A DNA stretch of 64,000 bases from Ctenosaura bakeri (taxonomy: Eukaryota; Chordata; Lepidosauria; Squamata; Iguanidae). The notes below the pieces were generated by a model, which saw only the letters and a program-made list of their open reading frames with translations, searched no databases and had not been told where the DNA came from. Positions 12,253 to 24,720 of the stretch are shown here, piece after piece (position 1 is the first letter of the stretch; the number at the start of each line of letters is the position of its first letter). A program made the position numbers and the translations under genes. The DNA is taken from NCBI GenBank assembly GCA_948474755.1, contig CAOLHI010001312.1, positions 310,001 to 374,000 on the forward strand. The letters run 5' to 3'.

Positions 12253-12491
12253 ATTGTTGTTGTGTGCCTTCAAGTCATTTCTGACTTATGGGGACCTTAA
12301 GGTGATCCTATCACAGGGTTTTCATGAGAAGATTTGTTCAAAAGGAGTTTGTCTTTGCCTTCCTCTGTGGCTTAGAGTGTGTGACTTGCCCAAGGTTACC
12401 CAATGGGTTTTCATGGCTGAGCAGGGATTTGAGCTTTGGTCTTCAGAGTTGTAGTCCAACACTCAAATCACTATTCCACACTGGCTCTCTT
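12253..12491 (-). repeat. Sauria-type SINE (antisense)
   Basis: Reading on the plus strand: a TTGTTGTTGTG tail complement, GTCATTTCTGACTTATGG, GTGACTTGCCCAAGG, then GTAGTCCAACACTCAAATCAC and the CTGGCTC end. It is near full length, and overlapping open frames are shadows. Confidence 0.9.
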
Positions 12492-12660
12492 GAATGTGGT
12501 TACAAGCTCCAAATGACTGGTAATGATGATCAGACAGGTCCTCCAATTATGTGGAGATTTGTGCATTTACTCAAATATGGTTATAAACTTGTTTTTCAGA
12601 TCTTCGTGGCCATCTTTGTGGTTGAAGGAATGAGCCATAAGCACATATCTCTGGTTCTTT

Positions 12661-12868
12661 TGTTTTTGTATGTCTTCAAGTCATTTCAGACATAAAGCAA
12701 CCCTAAAGTGAAATATCACATGGTTTTGTTGGAAGAATTGCTTCAGAGGAGGTTTGTCATTGCAGTCCTCTGAGGCCGCGAGAGTGTGTTCCATAGCAAA
12801 GTGGGGATTCAAACCCTCATTTCTGGAGTCAAAGTCCAATGCTCAGACCACTGTACCATGCTAGTTCC
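12661..12868 (-). repeat. Sauria-type SINE (antisense), diverged
   Basis: It retains GTCTTCAAGTCATTTCAGAC, GGTTTGTCATTGCAGTCCTC and GGGGATTCAAACCCTCA, ending CCACTGTACCATGCTAG. It is older than the neighbouring copy at 12253-12491. Confidence 0.8.
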
Positions 12869-14234
12869 CAGGAAGCAAGGACCAAAACGTAAATTTCATA
12901 GAATGAAAGAAGATTATTAATAACCATACCAATCATGTGTTCTTTTCTTTTACTTATTAATCAATAAAAATAAGTGTATATTCTTGCTTCTCAGGAATGA
13001 AAAGGGAAAACAGTGAAATGTTGACATTTTTTAAAAAATATTTGTACACTTTCCCTTTGATACCTTGTTATACTTTTGAGTTGAGCTCTGACATCTGAAT
13101 CAATACCTTGCAACTTGAGTCCATATTGCTGTGATTTTCATTGCTCCCAAATGTTTGAATTTGTCAATCTTTGCCGTGTAGATACACAGAGAGAAGGAAA
13201 AACAGGTTGGAAAAAATAAAGGTAAAATCTACACTTACCATCATCCTGATATTTGGGTTGGAAGAGAATTGCTGAGAACTGAACCATCACACAGTTACCT
13301 TTTACTGTTGAATCTATAGTACATGGCCAAGTTCCAGGACTCTGCTTTTCTGCTTACTCTTTGCAAAAACAATCAGTACAGTTTGTAGCGTGTCCAGTTC
13401 ACTTTATAATTCTCATTCACCAATGTCCTACTTGGCGAAAATATACTAACATATACAAATAAATATAACACAAAACTCGCCTGGTATGCAGAGATTGGGG
13501 AAGATGCTGACTTATTCTCTAAAACAACCCAGGAGAAAAAAGATTCTTGACTTTTTTTCACCCCAAATCAATTCAAAGCTGAGTTTATTTGGAAAATCTT
13601 GTCTATATCTCTGAAATATCGTGTGCCTTTAGCTAATGTTATCAAGTAGAATGGTAGCCTTCTATTTGTAGATCAGATAGAGTTTGGGTGGTCATCTAGT
13701 GTTATCCAACTACACTCAGGTGCAGAGAGGCTTTGGACAATTTCTTCCCCACATGTTCAAATATGAGATATGTCCCCACTGGAGCTTGAGACTTGAAGAA
13801 AAAATGAAATCTTATTCTCAGAAAAGGAACATCACACTGGGATCCAACATTAATGAGGGTTCAGAAAAGCCAATACCTCTTACAGACACCACTCCTGAAG
13901 ATGCCATACTAGGAAATGCCATAGCATTTTAGGGCTGTACACACACTGACTGAATCCTCGTCTTAGCTGGAAACCCTGGACCACCATCAACACAGAAGAA
14001 TAAACACTCAAGTGAAAATCTAGAGCTGAAAATACAGTGATTTTTCATCTGCCTAATAGAGAACTTTTCCAGAGACCTGTATTATTGAGAAGTCTATCAG
14101 GATCCTAAATTAGAAGATTAATAAAGCAGTCATAAGAGACTCTCCTTTCTCCATTGCCTACTGGTGATTACTGAGTGTATTCTGAGAGAAAATTTCCTTT
14201 CAGAGTTATAGCAAGGCTCAATAGTCTGTATATT
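12869..14234. other. No gene seen
   Basis: AT-rich sequence. The 82-codon plus-strand frame at 13684-13932 shows no domain and no splice signals worth calling. Confidence 0.35.
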
Positions 14235-14580
14235 CTCCAACATTTCACAGATGAAAACTAGAATATGCGTTGTTGAACAATATCAGAATGTGGTCAAGGT
14301 GGCAAAAGTTATTAATGGAGAAGCTGGAAGACCCTCCAGCAATTTGCTTTTGACTGAGTTTACAGAAATGGCAGATTCCACCCTCTCCTCTCCTCTCTCC
14401 TCCTCCTTGCTGAGTTAATTGAGTGCAAATCCATTCTGCATTTGAACCCAGTTTGCAGCAATAGAAGTAAGCTGAAGACAAAGGGAGAAAGTGGGAAGAG
14501 AAGAGGCAAACTGGGACATTTTAAAGCTGACAAGTGGGATGGCAAAAGATTAATCAGCACTGTGGCTGCCAAATCGATCT
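14235..14580 (+). repeat. Unclassified interspersed repeat, copy 1
   Basis: It shares ordered blocks with 41279-41581: CTCCAACATTTCACAGATG at the start, GGCAAAAGTTA, a CT-rich stretch, TGAGTGCAAA, an AGTAAGCTGA block, and AAACTGGGACATTTTAAA, then CTGCCAAAT. Both copies have the same orientation. No TIRs, poly-A tail or coding motif are visible, so the class is unknown. Confidence 0.65.
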
Positions 14581-14882
14581 CCAGTCTACAACATGTGAGG
14601 TTCTTTGATAGACATGTTAATGCAGAAAATGCTACCTACAAATAATAAATTGGAAAATGACTTGTCTATTAGCACTAGCAAATACTGGGGACAGAGGAAT
14701 TTGCTTTTAACAGCACATTTGTCCATCTGACCCAGTGTTATCTTGCTGTAACTTGTAGTGATTCTCCAGGTATTTCAGCCCCTGTATGGAAATTTTAGGG
14801 AATCACCTTGGGCCATATTGCATGAAAAGCATGTGTTTTAGTGTGGAGTTTTGGCTCTATCTTTTAAGGCTATGCCAAAACT

Positions 14883-15073
14883 GATGCAGTGGTTTGAGTG
14901 TTGGACTACAACCCCAGAGGCCAGGGTTTGATTTCCTACTCAGTCATAGAAGCCTATCAGGTGACCTTGGGTATGTCATACACTCTCATCCCCCAGAAAA
15001 CATCATGATAGGTTCACCTTAGGGTTGCCTTAAGTTGGAAATGATATGAAGGGACACAACAACAACAACAAAA
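14883..15073 (+). repeat. Sauria-type SINE
   Basis: It contains GCAGTGGTTTGAGTGTTGGA, CAGGGTTTGATTTCC, GGTGACCTTGGGT, GGGTTGCCTTAAGTTGGAAA, and an (ACA)n tail. The centre has an internal deletion relative to the copy at 7331. Confidence 0.9.
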
Positions 15074-15746
15074 GTTATCAATTGAACTTTTTTTAGCAGA
15101 TTAATATGAATGTTAGAAGGAATACAAGGGTGTGTGTGGAGATTTGGATTTGAGAGATTTGGGAGTTTTGAAGCAAAGGATTAAAAACATTTTTAAATAT
15201 TCACTTTTATTTTTTAAAAAAAAAATATTTGTGGCTACAGGAAATCAGTAAACTTTGTCAGATGCCAGCCTAGCTCACTGCACAATATCTCTCAAGGAAA
15301 AAAATACATTAACAACAGTTTAAGAAAAAATAAGGAAAATGTTTGAAAAGAAGGTGAAGCCATTCTTACTGTCTGTCAGAAATGTAAGTTTCTCATCTCC
15401 AAAAGTCTACTGCATTTCTCTGTCCCACCCTAGATGTGAAAAAGGGCCTCCTCCCTTTTGCAGCAATGAAAGTGGATTGGCACTTCTGGTTCATTCTAGT
15501 ATTTGCACTGCATGAATCAAATGCCCGGTACTGAAGTCAAATATAGTGGATTGCCAAATACAGACATCAAATATTTAGAAGATATTTGTCAAACACTTGA
15601 CCAGTTAGAAAATGGCTGGAGTGCATATTACACACCCAAATTAGGAACACAGAATTTTCAGGTGAAATTTGGCAGAAGACATAATTCAGCTTTCTACACT
15701 AAATGAGGATCTATTCACATACACACACTTCCTTAAATTTGACTTT
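15074..15746. other. No gene seen
   Basis: AT-rich sequence. A 67-codon frame at 15503-15706 has no recognisable features. Confidence 0.35.
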
Positions 15747-16484
15747 GGCCCTTTTCTCACGGGGTGCAGAAATCGTGCCGCCACGATCCAGGCGGGGTTT
15801 TCCTTAATCCCCACTAACACGACTGAACTTTTAGTAGCGTTCTCACGGCTCCATAGGGAAGAGGCTTAGGCAGCATCAACGCATTCACACAATATTACCA
15901 TGGCCACTCCCGAAGGTGTCCTTTCCCCGCCCTGCCTAGCATTTGATTGGCTGTGCCCTATTTTTAAAAGAAACATCCTGAGCGTCATCACTGACGTCAG
16001 TATGCACGCACGCCCCCTCACATCCTCTGCCCCCTCACCCTGTCCCGCGCCTTTCTTTTGAACCACCGTGGAAACAGTTTCCCCCTCTTTCAGCTTGCTT
16101 TCTGCTGTTTTGTGTATGGAGAACGAGCTACTGACGATCATTGCTGGGGTGCTAGCCCCGCTAATGACGGTCCTTTCAGCCGTTCGTATTGGGGGCGGTC
16201 TTGTGGCTTCTGCTGGCCACGCCTTGATCCTTCCCTCTCTTGATCGCCCTCACGAATCAGGACGCACCGTCGCTTTTTCACAAAACAACGAGCATGGATT
16301 GGAGGAAAAAACCACATTTCTGCTGGTTTTTAAAAGGTGCGCGGAAATGCTGAATGGTGGCTCCCCCGCGTGGATTGGGGTGAGAATCCAAAAAATTTAA
16401 TGCGATATGGTGCTCTCTAAGGTGAAAATGGCACCCGATCGAGGTCGACCTGGGAAGATTTAATTACCCCGTGAGAAAAGGGCC
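15747..16484. mobile_element. 738-bp GGCC-end MITE with perfect TIR and TTT duplication
   Basis: The left terminus ggcccttttctcacggggt is matched exactly (19 of 19) by the reverse complement of the right terminus. TTT flanks both sides (15744-15746, 16485-16487), consistent with a 3-bp target duplication. The interior is CpG-rich and non-repetitive, and holds a 110-codon plus-strand frame (16068-16400) with a hydrophobic segment around residues 18-45 but no recognised transposase motif. It also has promoter-like sites (see 15930-16050). It is probably an internally deleted or non-autonomous copy. PIF/Harbinger is a guess from the 3-bp duplication and GGCC end. Confidence 0.8.
15930..16050. 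promoter_or_regulatory. Promoter-like cluster inside MITE (CRE palindrome, CCAAT)
   Basis: A perfect TGACGTCA cAMP-response palindrome lies at 15992-15999. An inverted CCAAT (ATTGG) is near 15947, a TTTTTAAAAG TATA-like block is near 15961, and C-rich CCCCTC blocks follow. Arrangement and base composition suggest a promoter, perhaps that of the ancestral transposon. Transcription is not shown. Confidence 0.35.
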
Positions 16485-17306
16485 TTTGTCTTAATATCAG
16501 TCTCCATATTCTGAAAAAGATTTTCAGACAGACACTGATCTCTCACTATGGCTATTATGGGGGTTGTTTGGTCAAATCAGGGGCCAGAAGAGAGGTGTTA
16601 AATCTGGAGCCCGGAAGCAAAAAGTAAGAAGTTACATAGCCACATGGATAATAAGAATGATAAAGTTATATCTCAAAAACATCTTAACATGTAAGAATAA
16701 AGTAATTTTACTGGTATAATCAGTAAGAGTTATTTTCAAAAGTTACTTTTAAATGGAATTTTTAGAGACAGTGAACAGGAATTTTTCAAGATTTACTTAT
16801 TTACTTCCCTATTTATTTAAGATATTTCTGTATAACCTCACAGTCCACAAGGGCTCCCAAGGCAGTGAACAAATAAAAACAAAACAGTATGCCATTCTTT
16901 TATCAGTCCTAAGTTATTCTGTTAGGATCTCTCCTTAGTAAGAGAAAATAATGGAAAATAAATAATAGCGTTAACAGGTAAGAAAACAAGTTAACGTTTC
17001 AACACTGCAGGAAGCAAAAGCAATAGATAATTACTCTTCAAACAATTTAATGAGTAAAGGGAACAAAAGATGACCTCCCAAGCTCTAGTTGAATCTGGAT
17101 CCCATAAATAAAGTTAATTTTCTGGCATATTGGTTGGTTCAGGAAGGAAAGCTATGTGTCTTTTTAACTTATATAGTGTGACAAAGAATAACTTTTTTTG
17201 CTTCCTACTCCTCTGCCTATGGAGGAAGAAAGCTATAGATTAGTTAGCCAACCAGATAGTTGGCGGTACTGACCACTGTTGTGCCCCTAAGAAGCTCTGT
17301 GTAGAC
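16485..17306. other. No gene; weak LINE-3'-like tract
   Basis: Near 16797-16900 a TTTACTTATTTACTTCCC tract with CACAAGGGCTCCCAAGGC resembles an antisense LINE 3' end, but it is too decayed to classify. The rest is unremarkable. Confidence 0.3.
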
Positions 17307-17442
17307 CAGGTATGGACAACTTGCAGTCCTTCAGATACTTTTGGGGTGCAACTTCCATCAAATCTCGCCTACATAGCTAACAATGGGAGTGATGTTAATT
17401 ATTGTTGAAGAACACACAGAAAACCACATGTGGTCCACTCTG
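17307..17442. mobile_element. Small hAT-type MITE
   Basis: The left end is CAGGTATGGACAAC. The right end read inward is CAGAGTGGACCACATG, an imperfect TIR. The flanking 8-mers gtgtagac (17299-17306) and gtatagat (17443-17450) agree at 6 of 8 positions, both differences being transitions, as expected for an old 8-bp hAT duplication. It is 136 bp and non-coding. Confidence 0.6.
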
Positions 17443-17532
17443 GTATAGATCACCTTTGGGCCAAAAAGAATAATGATAGCCAACCAAACAGTTCATAGCC
17501 ACATCCAAAGCCATGTCCTACTGCTAGGCCAT

Positions 17533-17600
17533 GTGTTGTTGTTGTCACTGTGTGCTTCCAAGTTGTTTCTGACTCACGGCAACCACAAGGTTTTCTGTGG
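17533..17600 (-). repeat. Sauria-type SINE 3' fragment (antisense)
   Basis: TTGTTGTTGTCACTGTGTGC then GTTTCTGACTCACGGCAACC: the tail and 3' body only. The 5' part is missing. Confidence 0.75.
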
Positions 17601-19182
17601 TCATGTATGTTGCCATGTTATTTGTCATCCCACCAACAAAGAAAGGGGGGAACAGGAAGTCAAAAAGTCACCACTTGCTGTATTACATTAATGAGAAAAT
17701 GGAGGTGCATTCTAAAATAATTTATCAGTTTGGAGCGCCCCTCTTGGAAAATTAATAAAGTGCCCTGCGCCAGGTACACCACTGGCTAATGGGATAGTAA
17801 GTTGGAAGAAGGCATTTATCTGGTGACTTGTTATCTAATCAAAGATGAATAGATGTTATATAATCAAAGAGACAGGCAAGTTCAAAGGTGGGTAAGCTAA
17901 GAAAGCACCTGTAAGAATAAAGAAGAAAAGTTACACTGCCCATGGAACTAAATTCTTGTATGTACACTGAGTTTACAATGCTACTGGATTGTTCTACTCC
18001 CTCCTTGCTTTGCTTATTTTTTCTCATGTACCCCTGAAGCAAATGTATGTGTCAGGAGACATTTTCATTTTAGCACATCCGACATGAATTTTAAGCTGGT
18101 ACATTGAACATTCTAAGCATGTTTTCAGGCTTTTAAAATACTTAAACTGAATTTGAAACCTTCAGGCGTTCTAAGCGAAACACCATCTCTTTCCTCCCAC
18201 CTGAAATCCCAGGTATTTTTGTCACTATGGATTATCTAGAAATACAATTATGTGCAAGGCCTCTAATATGACAATAATATAGGTGTTAATGATAGTTATG
18301 CTTTAGCAAGTTAATTTTTCATTAAGGTCTGTATACTTTATGTTCTAAATTCTTAAGCCATAGCTCTGTACAACCGGGGTAGTTAATTTTTGACACTTAA
18401 ACTTACATTTAATAGAGCCAGCTCTTGAAAATGTCAAATTTTAACCCAAAACATTGACATTTTGTGAACGCTGTGTAACTTCATAAATTTATCTAAGTAT
18501 TCTGAAGGATCTGTTCTATCTGGAACTTCCTATATCTTCCCCCTTCTCCCCACATTTTTTCCTTTTTTACCAGGCCAGCCACAGGGTTGGTATATCTTCT
18601 TGCTTATGATTTTATACAATTAAATTTTTAGAATCCTGGGGTTTTTTTTCCTATAGTGACTGTGTGGAGTTGATATAAGTTTAATAAATGTCAAACAAAC
18701 ACTATATGATAATATCAAATATTTTCAGAATCTTCAAAATTAGTTCCCAATACATTTTGCAGTAGTGTATATGGAAGTTAAACTGAGGGACTGCAGGTAG
18801 ATATACCATGTACCAAAGTTACCAAAGTCTTCAGTTACCCAGCTTAAAATACAAAGTTTTGAAATTCACAATACTCAGAAGCATTAGGAAGCCAAAGGTG
18901 TACAAATATGAGCTCTCACCCACAGAAGTCTCTACTAATAATGCTTTTTTAAAAACAGTATACTAGACTGATTCATCCTACAACATATTATTCTATACAT
19001 TCTGCCAGTAAACCTAAGGAATCCAAGGAAACTAACTTGTTTAGATAGATAGCCCTTGCTGGCATATCCAAAACAGTTGTAAAGAATAGATGTCAAACAA
19101 TAGTAATAAAAAGAGTGTGTCTGAGCATCTCCCAGTCAGGGATAAACTGAAATAATGCCCATTTGAAAGGAATGAACTATAG
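17601..19182. other. No gene seen
   Basis: AT-rich and apparently unique. No coding frame beyond chance length. Confidence 0.35.
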
Positions 19183-19589
19183 CAGTGGTTCCTAACCTGT
19201 AGTCTGTGGACCCCCAGGGGTTGCAATTTCCTTGCAGAGGTCTGTGAAGGCTTCAAAAATGTTATCAGCTTTTACAGTTATAAAAGAAAGAAAGAGACAG
19301 ATGAACGGTCAGACATTGACCTCAAAGAGCAGGACTCTTTTGCCAGTGATAGACATCTTTTACACAAAATTTTATTAAAATATCTCAAACTATTCAAAAG
19401 TTATGAAAATAACTGTTGGAGAGCAAAAATGTACTCAGCAACTGCTATTTCTGCACATGGTAAGAACATGCAAGTGAATGACACTGAGTGGCTGAGAGAA
19501 ACCAAGTGACCTTTCTTGCTAAATCTTGGTGGCCCAGAGCAAAAGATATTTAAAGCATGCCATGATAAAAAAGAGATTAAGAACCACTG
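19183..19589. mobile_element. hAT-type non-autonomous element
   Basis: The left end is CAGTGGTTCCTAACCTG and the right end read inward is CAGTGGTTCTTAATCTC, a classic hAT/Charlie-like TIR. The flanking 8-mers aactatag and aattagtg match at 5 of 8, so the insertion is old. It is 407 bp with no transposase frame. Confidence 0.7.
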
Positions 19590-20329
19590 AATTAGTGGAT
19601 GGGACACTTATTGCAGGGGCATGCCGCTTTTTTGGCTGGAGTGTGGGTTAGATACAGCATAAACAAACATAAAAATGCAAACCAGCATGGAGAACATCCA
19701 TTCACATGCACAGTTCCACTTTCCCTCATACACATATTGGCACATACTTTCACACAAACTATCTAAATCTCCACAGTTCCCTAGTCACCTGTGCCTCTCA
19801 GCATGGTCCTTTGCTCTAGCAATCTGTAATAATCTGTGTATATCCTACGGTTAACAGTGTGCTCTAGGAGGTCAGGGAACAGTTTTTTCCCCCACAGTCC
19901 AGCTTATTGGATGATATGCAGAGAACAGTGGGCAGGGTGTCACATTTTTGCAGGGTTAACAGATATCAGCTTAGGGTCACATGCAGTACCAGCACAGTAG
20001 GTAGGCTATCCGTGACTTAAGAACTTGGGCGTGACATAAGATGTGGAAAAAAGTGAAGGGTATGGAACTCAGCAGCAACAGTTTCCTATAGTTAGGATTG
20101 ACCATTTTATCCCAGAAGTCCCTTAGACAGTGTTACTTGCAGGCATGAAAATGGGGAAATTGTTACTCCACTGGACAAGCCCTATCCCGGGGTCTACAAT
20201 TTTGATATTAAATATGACTCCGTGTGCCACCCAGATGAGCACGTAGGCATTCACAGTTGAACAATTGAAAACCAGGTCAGATCAGTAAAATCCCCTGTCA
20301 CATAGCCCCAGCAGAGCTCAAGCTGGAAA
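19590..20329. other. No gene seen
   Basis: Unclassified sequence. It may include the upstream part of the LTR-like segment that follows. Confidence 0.3.
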
Positions 20330-21055
20330 AATCCACAATAAACAAAGGGTCCTCAGCCCTTGAGAAGCCGACTTGAGAGGATTAGCATGTTTGCCCCAAG
20401 TTGAGCAAATATCCTATCAAGTGAGGACCATTTACATGAAGTTACACCATAACCAAATGCAGCTGAAGGTCCTGAGGCTTTGGCATCACCTTGTAATCCT
20501 GTCATGCAAAGGAAGTTACCATTGTGGAGCTTTGTTCTCACTGCAACACCCATTGTTCTCCCTGGAAAAGTCCTCCAGGGACTTTTTCCCCTACAAATAG
20601 TCCCAGTTTTTGAGCAATTCTTTGGATTGCTCCTGGTCATCCCAGCAGACCGTTCTTCTGTCCATTGAATAATCCCCTTAGCCCTCTTCGTGCCGAGTCC
20701 CACTTCTCCGCTGTTTTCCCAGACCACAGACTTCAGGAAAAGGTGCAGTATTACCTCAGCTACACTCCTTCAATATTCCCCTATCCCATTTCCTCTCTTT
20801 TGCTTCTTAATAGGTCTTGGGTGCATGTGTGAGTGATTGCGTTGGTGAGTGAGACTTTTATTCAATAAAATCATTTTATTGGACATCTTTTGTTTGGCTT
20901 TTGGCTTGGCCTGACCCCATAAAAACTGGGTAAAAAGACCCCGCTAGGTTACCCTGCCTCTCGCATTGCTATAGCTCGTGCTCTGGCTAGTTTCCATTCC
21001 CCATCACATGGAGCACATTGAAGTGTCCCCCAAGGGACCCCAGAACTCGGGTAAC
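20330..21055 (+). mobile_element. Possible solo ERV LTR
   Basis: This block is more GC-rich than its flanks and looks like a retroviral control region. A CAATAAAATCATTTTATTGG polyadenylation-type site sits near 20862-20881, preceded by a GT-rich stretch. A C-rich U5-like tail follows and ends with AACTCGGGTAACA near 21043-21055. I could not fix the TG...CA boundaries or a target duplication, and no gag, pol or env remnant is adjacent. Confidence 0.35.
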
Positions 21056-22373
21056 AAAATGACAGCTACCAGCTGCTGGGAGATGTGCTGTTGATGTCAG
21101 TACCTCAGTTTGATTCTCCCAAATTTGAAAGAGGTTTTAGCTTTTTTTTTCCTTTTTTTTTTTTTACCATGACACTCTAAAGTTGAGTCAAAGGTCTCAG
21201 TTGACCACTTTTATCTAAGCACTAGTTCAGTTCTAAGCCTTTCCTTATTTAATTAGTAATCATGCCCCCACAAACATCATCACCATTCAACAACTGACTT
21301 GATAGATCTATTCTGTTTAGGATTATTCAACAGGAATCAGCCTTTTGTGTAATAAAAAGCCTTTATCTGTATTTAAGCCGTAGAAGACAAAGTTGAGCTT
21401 CTTGATGAATTCTACTTGACCTGTGGCTTTTTTTTTTTTTTTTTTGGAGTGGGTGACAAACCCCATTTTCTATGTGTTTCTTGTGTAGGCATGCTTTTTG
21501 CATGGGAAGTGTATTTTTGTGCAAAAAATTCAACACAGAAAAAAAAGGAAAGGGATATTTGAATATGGGAGGAATACTGTACAAAAATATTAATTTTCTC
21601 CTTTATGGGGGATAAAACTAAAGCAACTATTTGTCCTTGCACGTATGAATGAAATAATCAAGGGTTTAAATCTCTAGATGATTAGGGTTTCAAGTTATGT
21701 CAAGATGAACTTTACCTCTGTCTTATGACCTTTTCAAATCTAAAAACAAGGCCTAATTGAGAGCGTGATGACACAAAACAAATACAAAAACAAAGAGGCA
21801 CAATTCAGTTAACACATTTGATATGTGATTGTACATAGCAACTCACAAAGAAAACAAAATGAGCCACGAAGGGCTTTTGAAAAGAGCAGACATTCTACAA
21901 GCATGTATTTTCCATTGGACACTCCATGGTAAAAAGAGTAAGAAAAAGGAAAATACAAATCATGTTTTGTGCATTGCTTACACTCTGTATCAGTGGCACT
22001 TTCTCCACAGGAGCCAGTAATTCTGAACAACAATTCATTTATGAATCTGCCTTAGTTCATTAACTAACAGGACAATCCAATGGCTTGTGCACCAGTGTGA
22101 ATCCTAATTGAATGACACACCAGAGCAAAGGCCATTTCTGCTGCCTCATCAAATCTATGCTGCCGATGCTGATACCTTAAGTCCATTTTACACTACGGTC
22201 AATAGGTCCACAGGACAGTTTCTCAGTAATATGCCACGTTTGTCTGAGTGGGACCCCAGGCCAGCTGGAACTGAGTGTGAGATAGGCTTAAGGCACTTCA
22301 GTGTCATTTATAAGGATACAACAAAATGTTACCTGCCTAAAGATGAAGGTGAAAAGGAGGAGGCTTTGGCTAA
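21056..22373. other. No gene; poly-T tracts
   Basis: Contains T-rich tracts near 21140-21166 and an 18-T run at 21428-21445. No coding feature is recognised. Confidence 0.35.
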
Positions 22374-22597
22374 GGACTCTATCATACTGTACTGTTATAG
22401 TCCTATTATTCTACTTTAACTGCCATGGCAATATCACATGGAATCATGGGATTTGCAGTTTAGGGAGAGACATTTAGAATTCTCACCCAGAGAACATTAG
22501 TGCCTCACCAAACTACAAATTGCAGAATTCCACAGAATGATGTCTTGGCAGTTAAAGTGGAACAATAGTGCTATAACAGTATAATGTGATCAGGCCC
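22374..22597. mobile_element. Foldback MITE with TAA duplication
   Basis: A 224-bp near-palindrome: TACTGTTATAG and CTACTTTAACTGCCATGGC on the left mirror GGCAGTTAAAGTGG and CTATAACAGTATA on the right. The internal arms are GGAATCATGGGATTTGCAG and CAAATTGCAGAATTCC. TAA flanks both ends (22371-22373 and 22598-22600), a TWA-type site as used by PIF/Harbinger elements. Related partial copies lie near 33955, 56293, 57964 and 63043. Confidence 0.75.
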
Positions 22598-24319
22598 TAA
22601 GAAGAAAATATTTTAACATGGTTTGAGCAGTTTATTTTGGAACTGAGTGCTAATTTGTGTGCATACTGTTCACCATTTAAATGCATAATAAACATTTAAT
22701 AAGCATAACATATGGTACTTCCCTCCCACTTTTCCCACTGCATATTTTTTGTCCAACTGCACACTTAAAGAAACACTCACGCCTGCAGCTCCCTGTCCAG
22801 TAATATAAACAACATTGTCTGATAAAGAGTGCATTCATTAGTAGTCCTTTACCTGAATTTCTTGGTAAAGTGACTAGAAGAAGATGAATAAAATGATATA
22901 CCAGACTATAACACAACTTTCAATATAGAACTACCAATGTTAAAAGTTTCTGGGAGTCCAGATGGGCACAGTCTCTGCTGAAGAAAAATTCTCAAAAACC
23001 CACCCTGGAGTATTGTTCTGAGCAGAGTATTGAGCTGCACAAGAATGTTCTACACATTTTATACAATTGAATGCTTTTAAAGAGGATCAAATAAAATGGT
23101 AAAATACAAGCAGGTAGAATGCTGTGAGTCATGGGGCAACAGATTCTGTTGGTCAAAGCATGTAAGTCTTGTCATTCAACATCATATTATTTTGAGTAAG
23201 GACTCTAAGTCCATAGTGTTCTCAAGCATTAAAAGAGATTAAAAAGAAAGCCAAATGAATCAGATTTTATTAGTAACAATTTGAGATCATATTGATCTGT
23301 TAGCCTAAGATATGTGCAAAGCTGATTGTAAAGAGGGAGTGGCAAATGTGTAACCTGAATGTTAGTTTCTCAGTCCATGCTCTGGTTTCTACGAACCTTA
23401 CACATTTTTGAGGCAGTACAGGAGAAACTAACATGACTTCATATGGGCTAACCAAAAATGCTTGCATCTTAATTGTGTAACTTGGTCTTAGGAAATTTTC
23501 TTTAGAAGAACAAGCTGACACTGTGAAGCTTACATGGTATATTTCATTCCCTATGACATCAAGTGACTGTGGAATGGGTTATTTAGGAAGGATTGGGGAA
23601 AGATTTTTTTTTTTTACCTTAAAAAGGCTATACATGTCAAACAGACACCTAGCCCTAGTAAAAACTTCTATTGAAGTTATAAACTTCATGAAATTTTCCC
23701 AGCACATGAACTTTGCAGAAGTGACTTGGCAATATTAGCAAACTATATTAAGGAGGCTGAATTCAGGGCCCCATTCGATTCAGATTTTGGTCTTTCAGAG
23801 TGTGGGACAGAAAGTCATTTATTTCAATAAAGATGGATCTTTGATTCATGAGGATCGGTCTTCTAATTTTTCCTAGAGTTACTGAAGAAGGAAATATCTC
23901 TTTAGCACTTGACTGCACATCACACACAATTTGGTACCCCAGGATACAATGCAAAAAATTAATTGTGTTTGTCATGTGTCACACATTCCAATGCCTTGGC
24001 CTTGTTGGAATCTGGAGGAGAAGAAGATATGGCTGTTGAAATGGCAAGTGACTGTTACCTTAGACCAAGACCATCTTTCAGTAGTAAGTATTCTTCTGTA
24101 TAATTCCAGTCCTCCTCAGGAGTGGATCCTGCTTGGGAAAAAAAAAAGATGAGTTGTATTTCCAGCAGAAGCAGGAATCAAAGACGAAGGAAATATAACT
24201 TAGTAATTTAAAGACTGGAATTAGGACTAAGAAGATACTGCCCAAACCATGCAATAAGGATAGTAAGGTAAGCCTAAGATGCAGTAGATGGACAGGAACA
24301 ATGATTTCTCACTGAAACT
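22598..24319. other. No gene seen
   Basis: AT-rich, apparently unique sequence with no exon I can support. Confidence 0.35.
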
Positions 24320-24720
24320 GTGTTAAAGGCCAAAAGCCATCCAGTTCTGAGCATGTGCCAATCATGACCACCAGCCTCAGCAATGTAATTTAATAATTGT
24401 TGACCATGCAGATGCAAAACTACATCATCTGTTCCCAAGATAGTTCATGCTGTTTGTAATTATGACTATGCAGAGACCGTGATGGAACAAATTACAGAGG
24501 TGAAGCCCAAGTTGTTTCTGAGCACAGACTTGGGCAAAGTGTAAGGACACGTGATGCAGCTATCTTGCTAAAGCTAATCAGCATCTGCCCTGTGCTTTGA
24601 TAAGAATCCATATGGGAACTCCATGCATATTTCCCTGAGTTCCATCATATAACGATGTTATATGAATATATGAACAACAGAATAAACCTTTTCATGTTGC
24701 AAAAACAAGGTGTTTTGGCT
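24320..24720 (+). mobile_element. Possible LTR-like segment
   Basis: It ends in GAATAAACCTTTTCATGTTG (AATAAA near 24681), preceded by about 350 bp with the look of an ERV-L-type LTR. No confirmed ends or flanking duplication, so this is tentative. Confidence 0.22.

Noticed and set aside
16068..16400. 110-codon frame inside the 738-bp MITE as a transposase gene
   Set aside because: No DDE or HTH motif is visible and the length is far short of a transposase. It may be a remnant, but I do not call it a gene.
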